DNA of 16,048 nucleotides from Candidatus Zhuqueibacterota bacterium 4484_87 (GCA_002085355.1 NATN01000052.1:1-16048), one strand, 5' to 3'. Positions 1 through 7,647 are shown, counted from the stretch's first letter. Numbers and translations are program-made. Notes: generated by a model from the sequence alone, not told the origin.

Positions 1-606
1 GGCATGGGCGGTGCAGTGAAAAATTTGGGTATGGGATTGGCGAGCCGAAAGGGAAAGTTGCGCCAGCACTCTTCAGTAAAACCCTGGATTGATGCGCCTA
101 AATGCACCGGTTGCGGCCAGTGCATTTTATGGTGCCCGGAAAATGCAATTACCATGAACGGCGACGTGGCAGTCATCAATGAAGAAATATGTATCGGATG
201 CGGCGAGTGTTTGACGGTTTGCCATTTTGGCGCTGTGCAATATAATTGGAAGACGTCGAGCGACCAATTACAGAAAAGAATGGCGGAACATGCATTGGGT
301 TCCATCGTCAATAAAAGAGACAAGGTATGTTTCTTTAATGTGGTTATGAATGTAACTAAAGATTGTGATTGTCTGGGCACAAAACAGAAGCCAATTATTC
401 CAGATATTGGCATCCTGGCATCTTTTGATCCTGTTGCCATCGATAAAGCGAGTCTGGATTTGATTGAAGAAAATGGTGGGAAAAGTCTGGCGCAGCTCTC
501 TTATCCGTCACTGAATCCGATGATTCAGTTGGAGCATGGTGCCAAAATTGGACTTGGTGAGCTGGAGTACGAGCTTGTAAAAATTATTGACAGGAGTCAT
601 GAGTAA
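1..606 (+). CDS. DUF362-type protein with 2x[4Fe-4S] ferredoxin domain (5' partial)
   Basis: The reading frame is open to the first base of the window, so the gene starts upstream. The 200 residues visible from the first in-frame ATG (position 4) are the C-terminal part of what is usually a protein of about 370 residues. The opening GGAVKNLGMGLASRKGK resembles the conserved segment that joins the DUF362 domain to a ferredoxin domain. Counting from that ATG, two classic 4Fe-4S motifs follow: C34-x2-C37-x2-C40-x3-C44-P and C63-x2-C66-x2-C69-x3-C73. The rest (about 100-190) is DUF362-like, with the segment PDIGILASFDPVAIDKASLD. The likely role is cytoplasmic electron transfer; the substrate is unknown. 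The stop codon overlaps the ATG of the nitroreductase gene (TAATG), which implies translational coupling and perhaps a shared redox role. The family call is firm and the function is not. Confidence 0.85.
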   Translation, partial: GMGGAVKNLGMGLASRKGKLRQHSSVKPWIDAPKCTGCGQCILWCPENAITMNGDVAVINEEICIGCGECLTVCHFGAVQYNWKTSSDQLQKRMAEHALGSIVNKRDKVCFFNVVMNVTKDCDCLGTKQKPIIPDIGILASFDPVAIDKASLDLIEENGGKSLAQLSYPSLNPMIQLEHGAKIGLGELEYELVKIIDRSHE

Positions 607-1157
607 TGGATTTTTTTGAGTTGGTACAGAAAAGAAAAAGTGTTCGCAAATTTGAATCGAAAGCGGTGCCGATGTCTGCTATAGAAAAGATAATGAATGC
701 AGCACGGCTCGCGCCTTCATGGCGAAATCGGCAGAGCTGGAAGTTTATTTTAGTCACTGATTCTGCTTTAAAAAAACAGCTCATTCAATGTACAGATTCG
801 TTTAATCAAGCCTGGCTTGGCGGTGAGTTTGCCATTGTTGTTGCGTGCGGGGATCCACGGCGCAGCGGAGTCCGGGATGGTTTGCCCTATTTTATGGTGG
901 ATGCTGCCATTGCCATGGAACATCTTGTGCTGGCAGCGACTGAACTTGGCCTGGGAGCATGCTGGATCAGCGCCTTCAACGAAGAAAAAGTTAAAAAATT
1001 ATTGGAAATTCCGGAACACATCAGAGTTGTGGCTTTGTCTCCATTGGGGTATCCGGCAAAAAAGGACAGTCTGGCAGGTGCTATTGCCAGGAAGGTTGTT
1101 AAAAGCAAAAACAGAAAACCTTTGAATGAGGTTTACACATTGAATAAATGGGAGTAG
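606..1157 (+). CDS. Nitroreductase-family FMN oxidoreductase
   Basis: This is a 183-residue protein, within the usual range for single-domain nitroreductases. The N-terminus DFFELVQKRKSVRKF carries the basic R-x-S-x-R FMN-phosphate signature (R10, S12, R14). APSWRNRQSWKFILV (about 36-50) is the family's 'APS..N.Q.W.F' flavin-contact motif. GLGACWISAF (about 116-125) and the downstream SPLGYPA are the other conserved blocks. Family members are usually homodimers using FMN and NAD(P)H to reduce nitroaromatics, quinones or flavins; the substrate cannot be read here. The start codon overlaps the stop of the ferredoxin-like gene. The next gene begins 3 bp after this stop, and its GGAG ribosome-binding site lies inside this gene's end. 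The ferredoxin neighbour raises the possibility that ferredoxin rather than NADPH is the reductant, which is inference. Confidence 0.9.
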   Translation: MDFFELVQKRKSVRKFESKAVPMSAIEKIMNAARLAPSWRNRQSWKFILVTDSALKKQLIQCTDSFNQAWLGGEFAIVVACGDPRRSGVRDGLPYFMVDAAIAMEHLVLAATELGLGACWISAFNEEKVKKLLEIPEHIRVVALSPLGYPAKKDSLAGAIARKVVKSKNRKPLNEVYTLNKWE

Positions 1158-1160
1158 TAA

Positions 1161-1907
1161 ATGGTTGATCGGGATACCTTGGAAAAATTTCTCGCTGACT
1201 TTTTGAAAGTTGAAGACTTTGAAGATTATTGTATCAATGGCATTCAAGTTGAAGGGGGGCAGAAAATTCAAAAAATTGTCCTCGGCGTCAGCGTAAGTCA
1301 ACGGCTTTTCCGCGAAGCAGCGCAAAGAGGGGCAGATGCTATTATTGTCCATCACGGGTTGTTTTGGAAAAATGATCCTACTCCTTTTTCATTGCGGGGT
1401 TTACTGCGCGATCGCGTCGCCACTTTGCTCAAAAATGATATTTCACTTTTCGGATATCATCTGCCACTGGACGCTCATCCGGAAATCGGCAACAATGCCA
1501 TGATTTTGCAGATTCTTGGTTTGACGCAGCGGGATGCTGTTGATGTTGGGTTTATGGGAACCTTCCCCAAGCCGATTTCAAGAGAAAATTTGTTGTTTTT
1601 GGTGAATGAAAATCTGGAAACAAAGGCACAACTTTTTCCGTTTGGCAAAGAACAGATTAAATCCGTTGCTGTAATCAGCGGTGCGAGTTCCAGTGACTAT
1701 CCGCTGGTCGCTACATCGGGTGCAGACGCATTCATAGCAGGAGAAATCAAAGAAAATCATGTCCGGGAAATTGAAGAGGTCGGCATGAATTTCATCAGCG
1801 CGGGGCATTATAATACAGAGCGATTCGGTGTGCAGGCTTTGGGTGATTATATTTCCCAGCATTTTGATGTCCATTGTGAATATGTGGATGTACCGAATCC
1901 TGTGTGA
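1161..1907 (+). CDS. Nif3-like dinuclear metal-centre protein (YbgI family)
   Basis: The protein has 248 residues, close to the short E. coli YbgI form, so it lacks the inserted PII-like domain of the longer YqfO type. The metal-site residues of the family are all visible: VHHGLFW (H64, H65), GYHLPLDAHPEIGNN (H100, D104, H106) and ISAGHYNTERFG (H216, E220). Family members form toroidal hexamers with a two-metal site and are often loosely labelled GTP cyclohydrolase I type 2; the physiological reaction is not established. The start ATG is preceded by GGAG at the end of the nitroreductase gene, which supports co-transcription with the two upstream genes. No strong terminator follows; only a weak AT-rich hairpin (ATAAC-TTTTC-GTTAT, about 1928-1942, then TTTTT) could end the operon. 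Confidence 0.92.
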   Translation: MVDRDTLEKFLADFLKVEDFEDYCINGIQVEGGQKIQKIVLGVSVSQRLFREAAQRGADAIIVHHGLFWKNDPTPFSLRGLLRDRVATLLKNDISLFGYHLPLDAHPEIGNNAMILQILGLTQRDAVDVGFMGTFPKPISRENLLFLVNENLETKAQLFPFGKEQIKSVAVISGASSSDYPLVATSGADAFIAGEIKENHVREIEEVGMNFISAGHYNTERFGVQALGDYISQHFDVHCEYVDVPNPV

Positions 1908-2168
1908 TTTTTAAATACAAATAAGGGATAACTTTTCGTTATAATTTTTACCTCTTTTAGCGCTTTTATTCGGCAAAAAATTGAAGAAAATGTGCTTGAC
2001 TTTTTGTTCAATTTTGATTAATTTATTTTTCCGATCTAATGATCTAATTTTTTTATCTTTAAGTGAGTCAATTTTTCCCAGTTGCTTTGATTGGATTCGT
2101 TTTAACCTCGCCAGTGTCACATAATCTGTATTTGGCAAAATATCATCGAATTGTCTCGGAAAGCGACT

Positions 2169-4160
2169 ATGCACATTCAAGTATTGTTAGCAACAAATGA
2201 TCTTTCATGTCAAAAATTTTTTCATCAGGGATTGCGATTCTACCAGCATTTATTTCGGTTGGAAATATGCAGTTCAATCGATGAATTACTGCAGCGGTCT
2301 TTTACGTTCCCATATCATTTGATCATTTTGGATGCTGCTTTGCGAGCGACGCCGCAATTTTCGATTTTAATGAGTAAGCGGGCGGAGTTGCGTGCTCCGC
2401 TACTCGTATCAGTGGAAAAAGAACACGAGATGCTTTCTTGGCGCCAATACTTTCCTGATGCAGATGATATCATTGTTCGTTCTTCAAAGATGTTTAAACA
2501 ACTGCCAATTTTTCTCCAATCCATTTATCAAAAAAAGCGGATATTCCAACAGAGACAGCAAAGTAAGTTGAAGCCAGTATCGCCACCAACGATTGACCCG
2601 GAAAGGGAAAGTGACGTTGGAGTGTGTATTGTCGATCAGAAATACCGCTTTATCTCAGTGCATCCCAAAATTTCCAAAGCGCTTGGCTATTCAGAAACCG
2701 AATTGCTTGCACTGTCTCTGGATGATCTGGTTCATCCGGATCATTTTGTTTCCTATCAACATTGGTTGGCGGAACGGGCAGACGAGAAAAAAACGAACCC
2801 ATTTTTGACCACGCTTTTTTCGAGAGACGGACATGCAATTCCCGTGAAATTACAATTTCGTCCATATCGCAATGCGCACCATCAGATAATTCATTACAAC
2901 CTGGAAATTCAATTGCTCCGTCAGGGCGGTAATGGTTCGTTTTCGACAAATGGCACAGTCGATCAATTAAAAATGGTCACCGAAATCAGCAACATCATGC
3001 GTAGTGGACGGGAAAAATCCTTACATGCGTACCTGGAAAGCATTGCCCGGCTGGCGTTGACATTATTCAAGTTCCACCGCGTTACTTTGGCGTTGCTGGA
3101 TCGGAGACGCGGTGCTTTTCTCAAGCAAATTATGCTTGGATATTCGACAAAAAACGGCAGCCGCGAAAGAGTGCTGGAAATTCCACAAACTGTGATCAAA
3201 AAGATATTTGAGCAAAAGTATAACGTGCGTGTGATTTATCGAAATAAACAATTGGATAAATTTCAATTGGAGCCGTTTTCTTTGGAAGAACGTCGATTAC
3301 AGCCGCGTGAAGATGAGCGCAATTGGGACCCCAATAATGTTGTTATTTTGAATTTGTCTGATCAAAGCCAGCGCAGTTTCGGCTATATTTCAATGGATCA
3401 GCCGATTGGCAGATTTTCGCCGAAAAGAAGCGTCTTTCATAATTTTGAACTTTTTTCAAAATTGTCCTCGCTGGCAATTGAAAATTATTATCATTATGCC
3501 AGCCTCGAAAAGAGAACTCGCCGTTTAAAACGGCTATTGATCACCGGTAATATATTTAAATTGGCTCTGACCGGTACAGAAGTCATGCGGGAAATGGTGT
3601 GGTCGATTCGTTTTTCACTGGATTTTCAGTTGGTAATGCTGGGGATTGCAGATTCCCGTTCGAACAAGGTAATTATCAAGTCTGTTTCCTGCCATGATCA
3701 TGTAAAAACGCTGCAACTTCAAGGTTTATCCATCCCGTTTGATCAATTAAAATTAGCTTTGGCAGCCCATGAGACTATTGGGGCTGCTATTTTAACGCGA
3801 AAACCGGAAGATATTTTTTCTTCGGTCAAAAATATTTATTATGACAAAAAATTCGAGCATGGGGATGATGCCGGCTGGAATTGGTGGCACATGCTGATTG
3901 TTCCTGTCCCGGGCCCGAAAAATTATCCCTTGGGCTATCTTTTTGTTGATGATCCGGCTGATAATTTGCTGCCAAACCGTGAGATAGTGCAAACCCTGGA
4001 AATTTTTGCACAGCAACTGTCGATTGCGTTGAAAAATCGCTATCTTTATCTTCAGGAAAAAAAGAAATTTGAAGTGCTCCGAGAGCAACTTGATCATGGT
4101 TCTAAATCAGATCGATCAGAAGTGCCGCAGCATTGGCTGAAAGACATTTTGTTTCGTTGA
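2169..4160 (+). CDS. Sensor protein: degenerate receiver - PAS - GAF - GAF, no output domain
   Basis: The frame can be extended to a TTG at 2151, but ATG 2169 is preferred: CGGAAAG lies just upstream and the receiver-like fold begins at once (MHIQVLLATND). From that start the protein has 663 residues. Residues 1-120 resemble a response-regulator receiver, with D11 and a candidate phospho-acceptor D55 in LIILDAALR; the usual switch Thr and the KP motif are not clear, so it may be degenerate. Residues about 148-250 are PAS-like (GVCIVDQKYRFISVHPKISK, GYSETELL). Residues about 285-440 and 470-625 are two GAF-like domains. No histidine kinase, GGDEF, EAL, phosphatase or DNA-binding motif follows; the tail is a short charged helix. 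There is no signal peptide or membrane segment, so it is probably cytoplasmic. It stands alone, 261 bp from nif3. The GAF calls rest on layout and are less certain than PAS. Confidence 0.75.
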   Translation: MHIQVLLATNDLSCQKFFHQGLRFYQHLFRLEICSSIDELLQRSFTFPYHLIILDAALRATPQFSILMSKRAELRAPLLVSVEKEHEMLSWRQYFPDADDIIVRSSKMFKQLPIFLQSIYQKKRIFQQRQQSKLKPVSPPTIDPERESDVGVCIVDQKYRFISVHPKISKALGYSETELLALSLDDLVHPDHFVSYQHWLAERADEKKTNPFLTTLFSRDGHAIPVKLQFRPYRNAHHQIIHYNLEIQLLRQGGNGSFSTNGTVDQLKMVTEISNIMRSGREKSLHAYLESIARLALTLFKFHRVTLALLDRRRGAFLKQIMLGYSTKNGSRERVLEIPQTVIKKIFEQKYNVRVIYRNKQLDKFQLEPFSLEERRLQPREDERNWDPNNVVILNLSDQSQRSFGYISMDQPIGRFSPKRSVFHNFELFSKLSSLAIENYYHYASLEKRTRRLKRLLITGNIFKLALTGTEVMREMVWSIRFSLDFQLVMLGIADSRSNKVIIKSVSCHDHVKTLQLQGLSIPFDQLKLALAAHETIGAAILTRKPEDIFSSVKNIYYDKKFEHGDDAGWNWWHMLIVPVPGPKNYPLGYLFVDDPADNLLPNREIVQTLEIFAQQLSIALKNRYLYLQEKKKFEVLREQLDHGSKSDRSEVPQHWLKDILFR

Positions 4161-4215
4161 TTCCCGGCGCAGGCGTAAATAAAACTTCAGTTACCAAATT
4201 TATCAAATTTTTTAC

Positions 4216-4244
4216 TTGCTTCTCATTTTTCATTTTTTTATATT
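4216..4244 (+). promoter_or_regulatory. Putative sigma70 promoter for tRNA-Arg
   Basis: TTGCTT (4216-4221) and TATATT (4239-4244) are separated by exactly 17 bp, and the -10 element lies about 30 bp before the mature tRNA 5' end. The -10 matches the consensus in five of six positions and the -35 in only three, so this is a reasonable but unproven call. Confidence 0.4.
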
Positions 4245-4273
4245 TAGCACACCAAATTTTGAAACCTCACGAT

Positions 4274-4347
<74 letters not shown>

Positions 4348-4396
4348 CGAAATATTGTCAAGGATTTTCACACTTCAGCATAATGATTGCGAAAGA

Positions 4397-5413
4397 TTAC
4401 ATCTCCAGCCCATCAATCTTTACTTCACAGAATGCACACATCCCATTTTTGATATTATTTTCCAGAATTTGATAACCCACCCTGCGGATGAGGGTTTTTC
4501 CGCAAGAAGGGCAGACCGTATTCTCGGCATCGCCCCCCGGAACGTTACCGACGTAAACATAGCGCAGTCCTTCCGCTTTGCCGATTTCAAATGCCCGCTC
4601 TAATGTAGAGACAGGCGTCGGCGGGTGAGTTTGCAATTGATACTGCGGGTAAAAACGGCTCACGTGCCAGGGTGTTTCTGCACCCAGTTCGTTGGAAATA
4701 AATCTGGCGATTTCTGTTAATTCTTCGGTTGAATCATTCTCTCCCGGAATCACTAATGTGGTCACTTCCAGCCAAATGTCCAGATTTTTCATTAATTTCA
4801 ATGTATCCAGGACCGGCTGTAATCGCGCGCCAGTAAATTTTCGGTAAAATTCATCTCTGTAACTTTTCAGATCTACATTCGCAGCGTCAAGGTAGGGTTT
4901 TATTTTTTTCAGCGGATCGGGATTAATGTAGCCATTGGTGACAAAAACATTGATAATGCCAACTTCGTGCGCTAATTTTGCAGTATCGTAAGCATACTCA
5001 TAGAAAATTGTGGGTTCTGTGTAGGTGTAGGCAATCGATTTGCAATGATTCTTGATTGCTATTTCGACCAGATCCTGTGGCGTAAATTGTCTGCTGTAGC
5101 GGTCGATAATTTTCAAATCTGGCAGCTGAGAGATGTCAAAATTTTGGCAAAACTTGCATTTGAAATTACAACCGGCAGTCGCTACGGAGAAAGATTTTGA
5201 GCCGGGAGCAACGTGAAAGAGCGGTTTTTTTTCGATGGGATCAACGTGGACGGCAACTGCTTTGCCGTAAACTAATGAATAAAGTGTGCCATCGATATTT
5301 TGCCGGACGCGACAAATACCGATTTGACCTTCTTTTAACTTGCAAAAGTGAGGACAAAGAGTGCATTCAACTTGCTTGTCGTTTAATTTGCGATAAAATT
5401 GTGCTTCTCTCAT
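4397..5413 (-). CDS. amrS: AmmeMemoRadiSam system radical SAM enzyme AmrS
   Basis: The protein has 338 residues, normal for this family. The N-terminus carries a cysteine cluster (C17, C20, C24, C34; CTLCPHFCKLKEGQIGICR) typical of AmrS/PflA-like enzymes. The radical SAM motif CNFKCKFCQNF has the C-x3-C-x2-C arrangement (C82, C86, C89) that binds the catalytic [4Fe-4S] cluster. ITYTEPT-like and 'DLKS' blocks follow in the barrel (YTYTEPT, NVDLKSYRDEFYRK). The C-terminus has two CxxC pairs (CPSCGK and CAFC), probably metal-binding. AmrS is named for its partnership with AMMECR1 and Memo proteins; its reaction is not well defined and neither partner is in this window. A G-rich ribosome-binding site (GCGGGGGTCGTATG) sits before the ATG, and the queH-like gene ends 14 bp upstream, so the two are probably co-transcribed. 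Confidence 0.93.
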   Translation of the reverse strand: MREAQFYRKLNDKQVECTLCPHFCKLKEGQIGICRVRQNIDGTLYSLVYGKAVAVHVDPIEKKPLFHVAPGSKSFSVATAGCNFKCKFCQNFDISQLPDLKIIDRYSRQFTPQDLVEIAIKNHCKSIAYTYTEPTIFYEYAYDTAKLAHEVGIINVFVTNGYINPDPLKKIKPYLDAANVDLKSYRDEFYRKFTGARLQPVLDTLKLMKNLDIWLEVTTLVIPGENDSTEELTEIARFISNELGAETPWHVSRFYPQYQLQTHPPTPVSTLERAFEIGKAEGLRYVYVGNVPGGDAENTVCPSCGKTLIRRVGYQILENNIKNGMCAFCEVKIDGLEM

Positions 5414-5427
5414 ACGACCCCCGCAAT

Positions 5428-5652
5428 TTATCTTTTGCTAAAAATACAACCGCAATAATCCTGGCGATACAGGTTGTATTTTTTGCTCAATTCCACACTG
5501 CGTTTGAAGCCATCTTTTTTTTTGAAATTAGCTTCTATGTATTCGACGCCGTATTTCTCAGACAGCTCGTTACCGATATTATTTAGAAGCTGAGCATTTT
5601 TATGCGGACTTACGCAGGGACCGCAACAAGTATGGAGCAAAACAGTCTTCAT
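5428..5652 (-). CDS. queH: Epoxyqueuosine reductase QueH, internally shortened (possible pseudogene)
   Basis: QueH (DUF208) reduces epoxyqueuosine to queuosine in tRNA using an Fe-S centre and is usually about 180-210 residues; this product has 74. Its first 13 residues, MKTVLLHTCCGPC, match the QueH N-terminus with the adjacent-cysteine motif (C9, C10). Residues 14-74 (VSPHKNAQLLNNIG, NFKKKDGFKRSVELSKKYN, YRQDYCGCIFS) match the family's C-terminal part with the CGC motif (C67, C69). The middle of the family, including a conserved CxxC/FxxRL region, is absent, so the join lies near 5613/5614 and keeps the frame. The start at 5652 is chosen because GAGAAAG precedes the ATG; the frame extends to 5730 without family similarity. 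amrS follows 14 bp downstream. It may be a deletion pseudogene, an assembly collapse, or less likely a functional mini-protein. Confidence 0.8.
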   Translation of the reverse strand: MKTVLLHTCCGPCVSPHKNAQLLNNIGNELSEKYGVEYIEANFKKKDGFKRSVELSKKYNLYRQDYCGCIFSKR

Positions 5653-5689
5653 CGTCTTTCTCAATATTTGCGAAATCAGTTCTTCATAA

Positions 5690-5717
5690 AAAATACACTT
5701 ATTTTTGAAAAAATCAA
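5690..5717 (-). promoter_or_regulatory. Possible promoter of queH-amrS
   Basis: On the minus strand TTGATT (5717-5712) and TATTTT (5695-5690) are 16 bp apart, about 40 bp before the queH ATG and just past the terminator of the OmpA-family gene. Each hexamer matches the consensus in four of six positions. The region is AT-rich, so chance matches are easy. Confidence 0.35.
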
Positions 5718-5734
5718 TAACATTTTTCAAGAAA

Positions 5735-5771
5735 ACAGGGAGACCCGCATACCTTTTCGGTGTCTCCCTGT
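5735..5771 (-). terminator. Intrinsic terminator of the OmpA-family gene
   Basis: A perfect 10-bp inverted repeat (ACAGGGAGAC at 5735-5744 and GTCTCCCTGT at 5762-5771) has further CCG/CGG pairing inside. Read on the minus strand, the GC-rich hairpin is followed by TTTTCTTG and lies 27 bp after the OmpA-family stop codon. It separates that gene from queH-amrS. Confidence 0.85.
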
Positions 5772-5798
5772 CAAAATTACGAACTGCGAATTCTGTTG

Positions 5799-7277
5799 TT
5801 AGTTGTTGGGCGGACTTAAGACGATATCAATTCTTCGATTTTGCGCGCGTCCGTCGCGCGTCTCATTTGAGGCAATGGGTTTACTTTCGCCAAAGCCGAC
5901 TGAGGAGATCTGTTCTTCGGTCAGTCCCATGTTCGCCATCAGATATGATTCAACGGAACGCGCACGATTCAGTGAAAGCGACTGATTTTTTCGCGCGTCG
6001 CCCTTGTTATCGGTGTGCCCTTCGATGGTGATGTGGTAATCAGGGAATATGCGAATGGCTCTCTGGACTTTCGTGAGCAAACCAAAATATTCCGGATCAA
6101 TGACAGATTTCCCGCTGGCGAATTTCAAACCGATCAAACGGACAATAACGTTATCGCCCTCCCGGAACACTTTTGCTTCGTCTCTGGTAAACAAGGATTC
6201 AATTTTTTTGAATTTTTGTTTTCGTTTTTCTTCAAGGGACAGCTTCGTGCGCAATCCAGCCTCTTTTTCCTTCAATTGAGAAAGTTGCTCGTGCAGACCT
6301 TCCTTTTCACTTTCCAATTTTTCGATGTTTTTATCCAGGCGATTAACTTCCTGGTTCAAATCTTTAATTTCTTTTTTTAGACTTTTTATCGTTTTAATAA
6401 TGGCATCAGTGGGCTTGGCAAGTCCCTCGTCGAAGCGGGCTACCAGGGAAAGATTGTCGCTAATTTTTTTAATATAATTTTCATGTTCTAATATTAATTT
6501 TTCCCAATTGAGGTCATCTTCTTTAAGTTTTTTGATCTGAGTGTAAAGAAATTCCGCGTGGGCAATTTCGTAATCAGCAAGCTCGGCTTTATCTTTAGCC
6601 TCTGTTTTTGCGCTACGGTTGCTGTTGAGAATTGTCTCGGCTTCTTCCAGCAGACGATTGGCTTTACCCAATGTTTGCGGCGCCAATTTGTGGATTTTAT
6701 TTTTCTCGGCTGCGGACAATCTTCTCCTGACATGTCCCACAATACTTGTTTTAATGGCAATTAATTCCGCCTCACGAAATAGCTTTTCTGATTGTAGCGA
6801 TTTTTCCTTTGCTTTTTTGACTTTTCCCTTCTCGAGCAAACGCGTGGCGTCGCCGAATAGATCTTCAGCCTTTTCAAACAAATCACGGGCATAGTCAATA
6901 ACATTTGCGTTGATTGCGTCTTCTCTTGCTTTTATCAGATGCTCCAGTACCGTTTTCGCCCGTTGCGCGTTTTTGATGGAAAGACTCAGCCATTTTTTAG
7001 TTTCTTCAATTTTTTCATCAACATTTTTCCCCTTGCTGAAATCTTTTAGCGCATCTTCGTGAACATTAATCGCTTTTTTGTAATTTTCAGGAGATAAAAT
7101 GTCCGCCTGAACGGCTCGGGCTTGCAGAAACAAATTATCGACTTCCTTGAAAATACGCACTTGAATTTCTTGTTGGCCTAATAGTTGGCTACTTGACAAA
7201 ATGAATAAAGATATTGCCGCAATTAAAAAGATTGTTGCAGCATTCCCTAAAACTGTTTTCTTCGCCGGATTGCTCAT
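5799..7277 (-). CDS. OmpA-family protein with long coiled-coil region
   Basis: The protein has 492 residues. A hydrophobic stretch at about 12-33 (AATIFLIAAISLFILSSS) is a signal peptide or N-terminal anchor. Residues about 40-260 are almost entirely helical and charged, with lysine- and glutamate-rich repeats. Residues about 290-365 form a heptad-like coiled coil (EIKDLNQEVNRLDKNIEKLE). Residues 370-490 are an OmpA C-terminal domain: IEGHTDNKGDARKNQSLSLN, GFGESKPIASN and the final NRRIDIVL. D423 and R482 fall at the peptidoglycan-binding positions. The predicted role is to tie peptidoglycan to another envelope structure from the periplasm; no beta-barrel is present. A strong ribosome-binding site (GGAGGAGGG), a near-consensus promoter and a terminator indicate a well-expressed single-gene unit. 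The domain call is firm; the partner of the coiled coil is unknown. Confidence 0.9.
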   Translation of the reverse strand: MSNPAKKTVLGNAATIFLIAAISLFILSSSQLLGQQEIQVRIFKEVDNLFLQARAVQADILSPENYKKAINVHEDALKDFSKGKNVDEKIEETKKWLSLSIKNAQRAKTVLEHLIKAREDAINANVIDYARDLFEKAEDLFGDATRLLEKGKVKKAKEKSLQSEKLFREAELIAIKTSIVGHVRRRLSAAEKNKIHKLAPQTLGKANRLLEEAETILNSNRSAKTEAKDKAELADYEIAHAEFLYTQIKKLKEDDLNWEKLILEHENYIKKISDNLSLVARFDEGLAKPTDAIIKTIKSLKKEIKDLNQEVNRLDKNIEKLESEKEGLHEQLSQLKEKEAGLRTKLSLEEKRKQKFKKIESLFTRDEAKVFREGDNVIVRLIGLKFASGKSVIDPEYFGLLTKVQRAIRIFPDYHITIEGHTDNKGDARKNQSLSLNRARSVESYLMANMGLTEEQISSVGFGESKPIASNETRDGRAQNRRIDIVLSPPNN

Positions 7278-7325
7278 AAGCCCTCCTCCTTCGCAATTTG
7301 TGATTTCATTTCAATTGATATTAAC

Positions 7326-7354
7326 AATATAATTTTTTTTGTTGGAAATGTCAA
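7326..7354 (-). promoter_or_regulatory. Near-consensus sigma70 promoter of the OmpA-family gene
   Basis: On the minus strand a perfect -35 TTGACA (7354-7349), a 17-bp spacer containing an A8 run, and -10 TATATT (7331-7326) are followed about 50 bp later by the OmpA-family ATG. The predicted leader is about 40 nt and contains GGAGGAGGG. This is one of the best promoter matches in the window. Confidence 0.8.
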
Positions 7355-7500
7355 GTAAAATAAATTTTCTGGAAAGTTGCCTCGTAAATTGGGTTTCCGC
7401 CGTGGAAGATTTTAATAGTTAAAACAAAGCACATATTGATAGTGCAAAAAGAACAAGAAAAGGCGAGAAAGTTAAAATATTTGCCAAGGAAAAATAATAT

Positions 7501-7523
7501 TGTAGAGCAATCATTACTCTACA
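7501..7523. repeat. Inverted repeat, possible operator
   Basis: TGTAGAG (7501-7507) and CTCTACA (7517-7523) form a perfect 7-bp dyad around a 9-base centre. Neither strand has a convincing T run directly after it, so a regulatory site is as likely as a terminator. It lies about 150 bp upstream of the OmpA-family promoter. Confidence 0.4.
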
Positions 7524-7647
7524 AGCCCAGAGAAAAATAGCGGTTTCAATGGTAAATTTTTTGAGTGTTCATGCCATTATTATCAGAAATATTGTTGATG
7601 AAATGTTTTTTAGTCAAAGAAAATGTCTGATGAATGAAAAGATGATG

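Noticed and set aside
1940..1945. A perfect TATAAT after nif3
   Set aside because: No -35-like hexamer lies 16-18 bases upstream, and the sequence is AT-rich enough for it to occur by chance.
2033..2050. Tandem GATCTAAT GATCTAAT near the sensor gene
   Set aside because: Only two copies of an 8-base AT-rich unit; too little to call a repeat array or binding site.
1911..2180. A minus-strand frame of 89 codons, lysine-rich and helix-like, between nif3 and the sensor gene
   Set aside because: It has no ATG (only TTG or GTG), no ribosome-binding site, and overlaps the start of the sensor gene on the other strand. The AT-rich sequence makes a chance Lys/Ile-rich frame likely. It could be a gene remnant, but nothing identifies it.
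5653..5730. Longer queH start at 5730
   Set aside because: The extra 26 residues have no family similarity, run into the terminator and promoter region, and the ATG at 5652 has a good ribosome-binding site and the conserved MKTVLLHTCC start.
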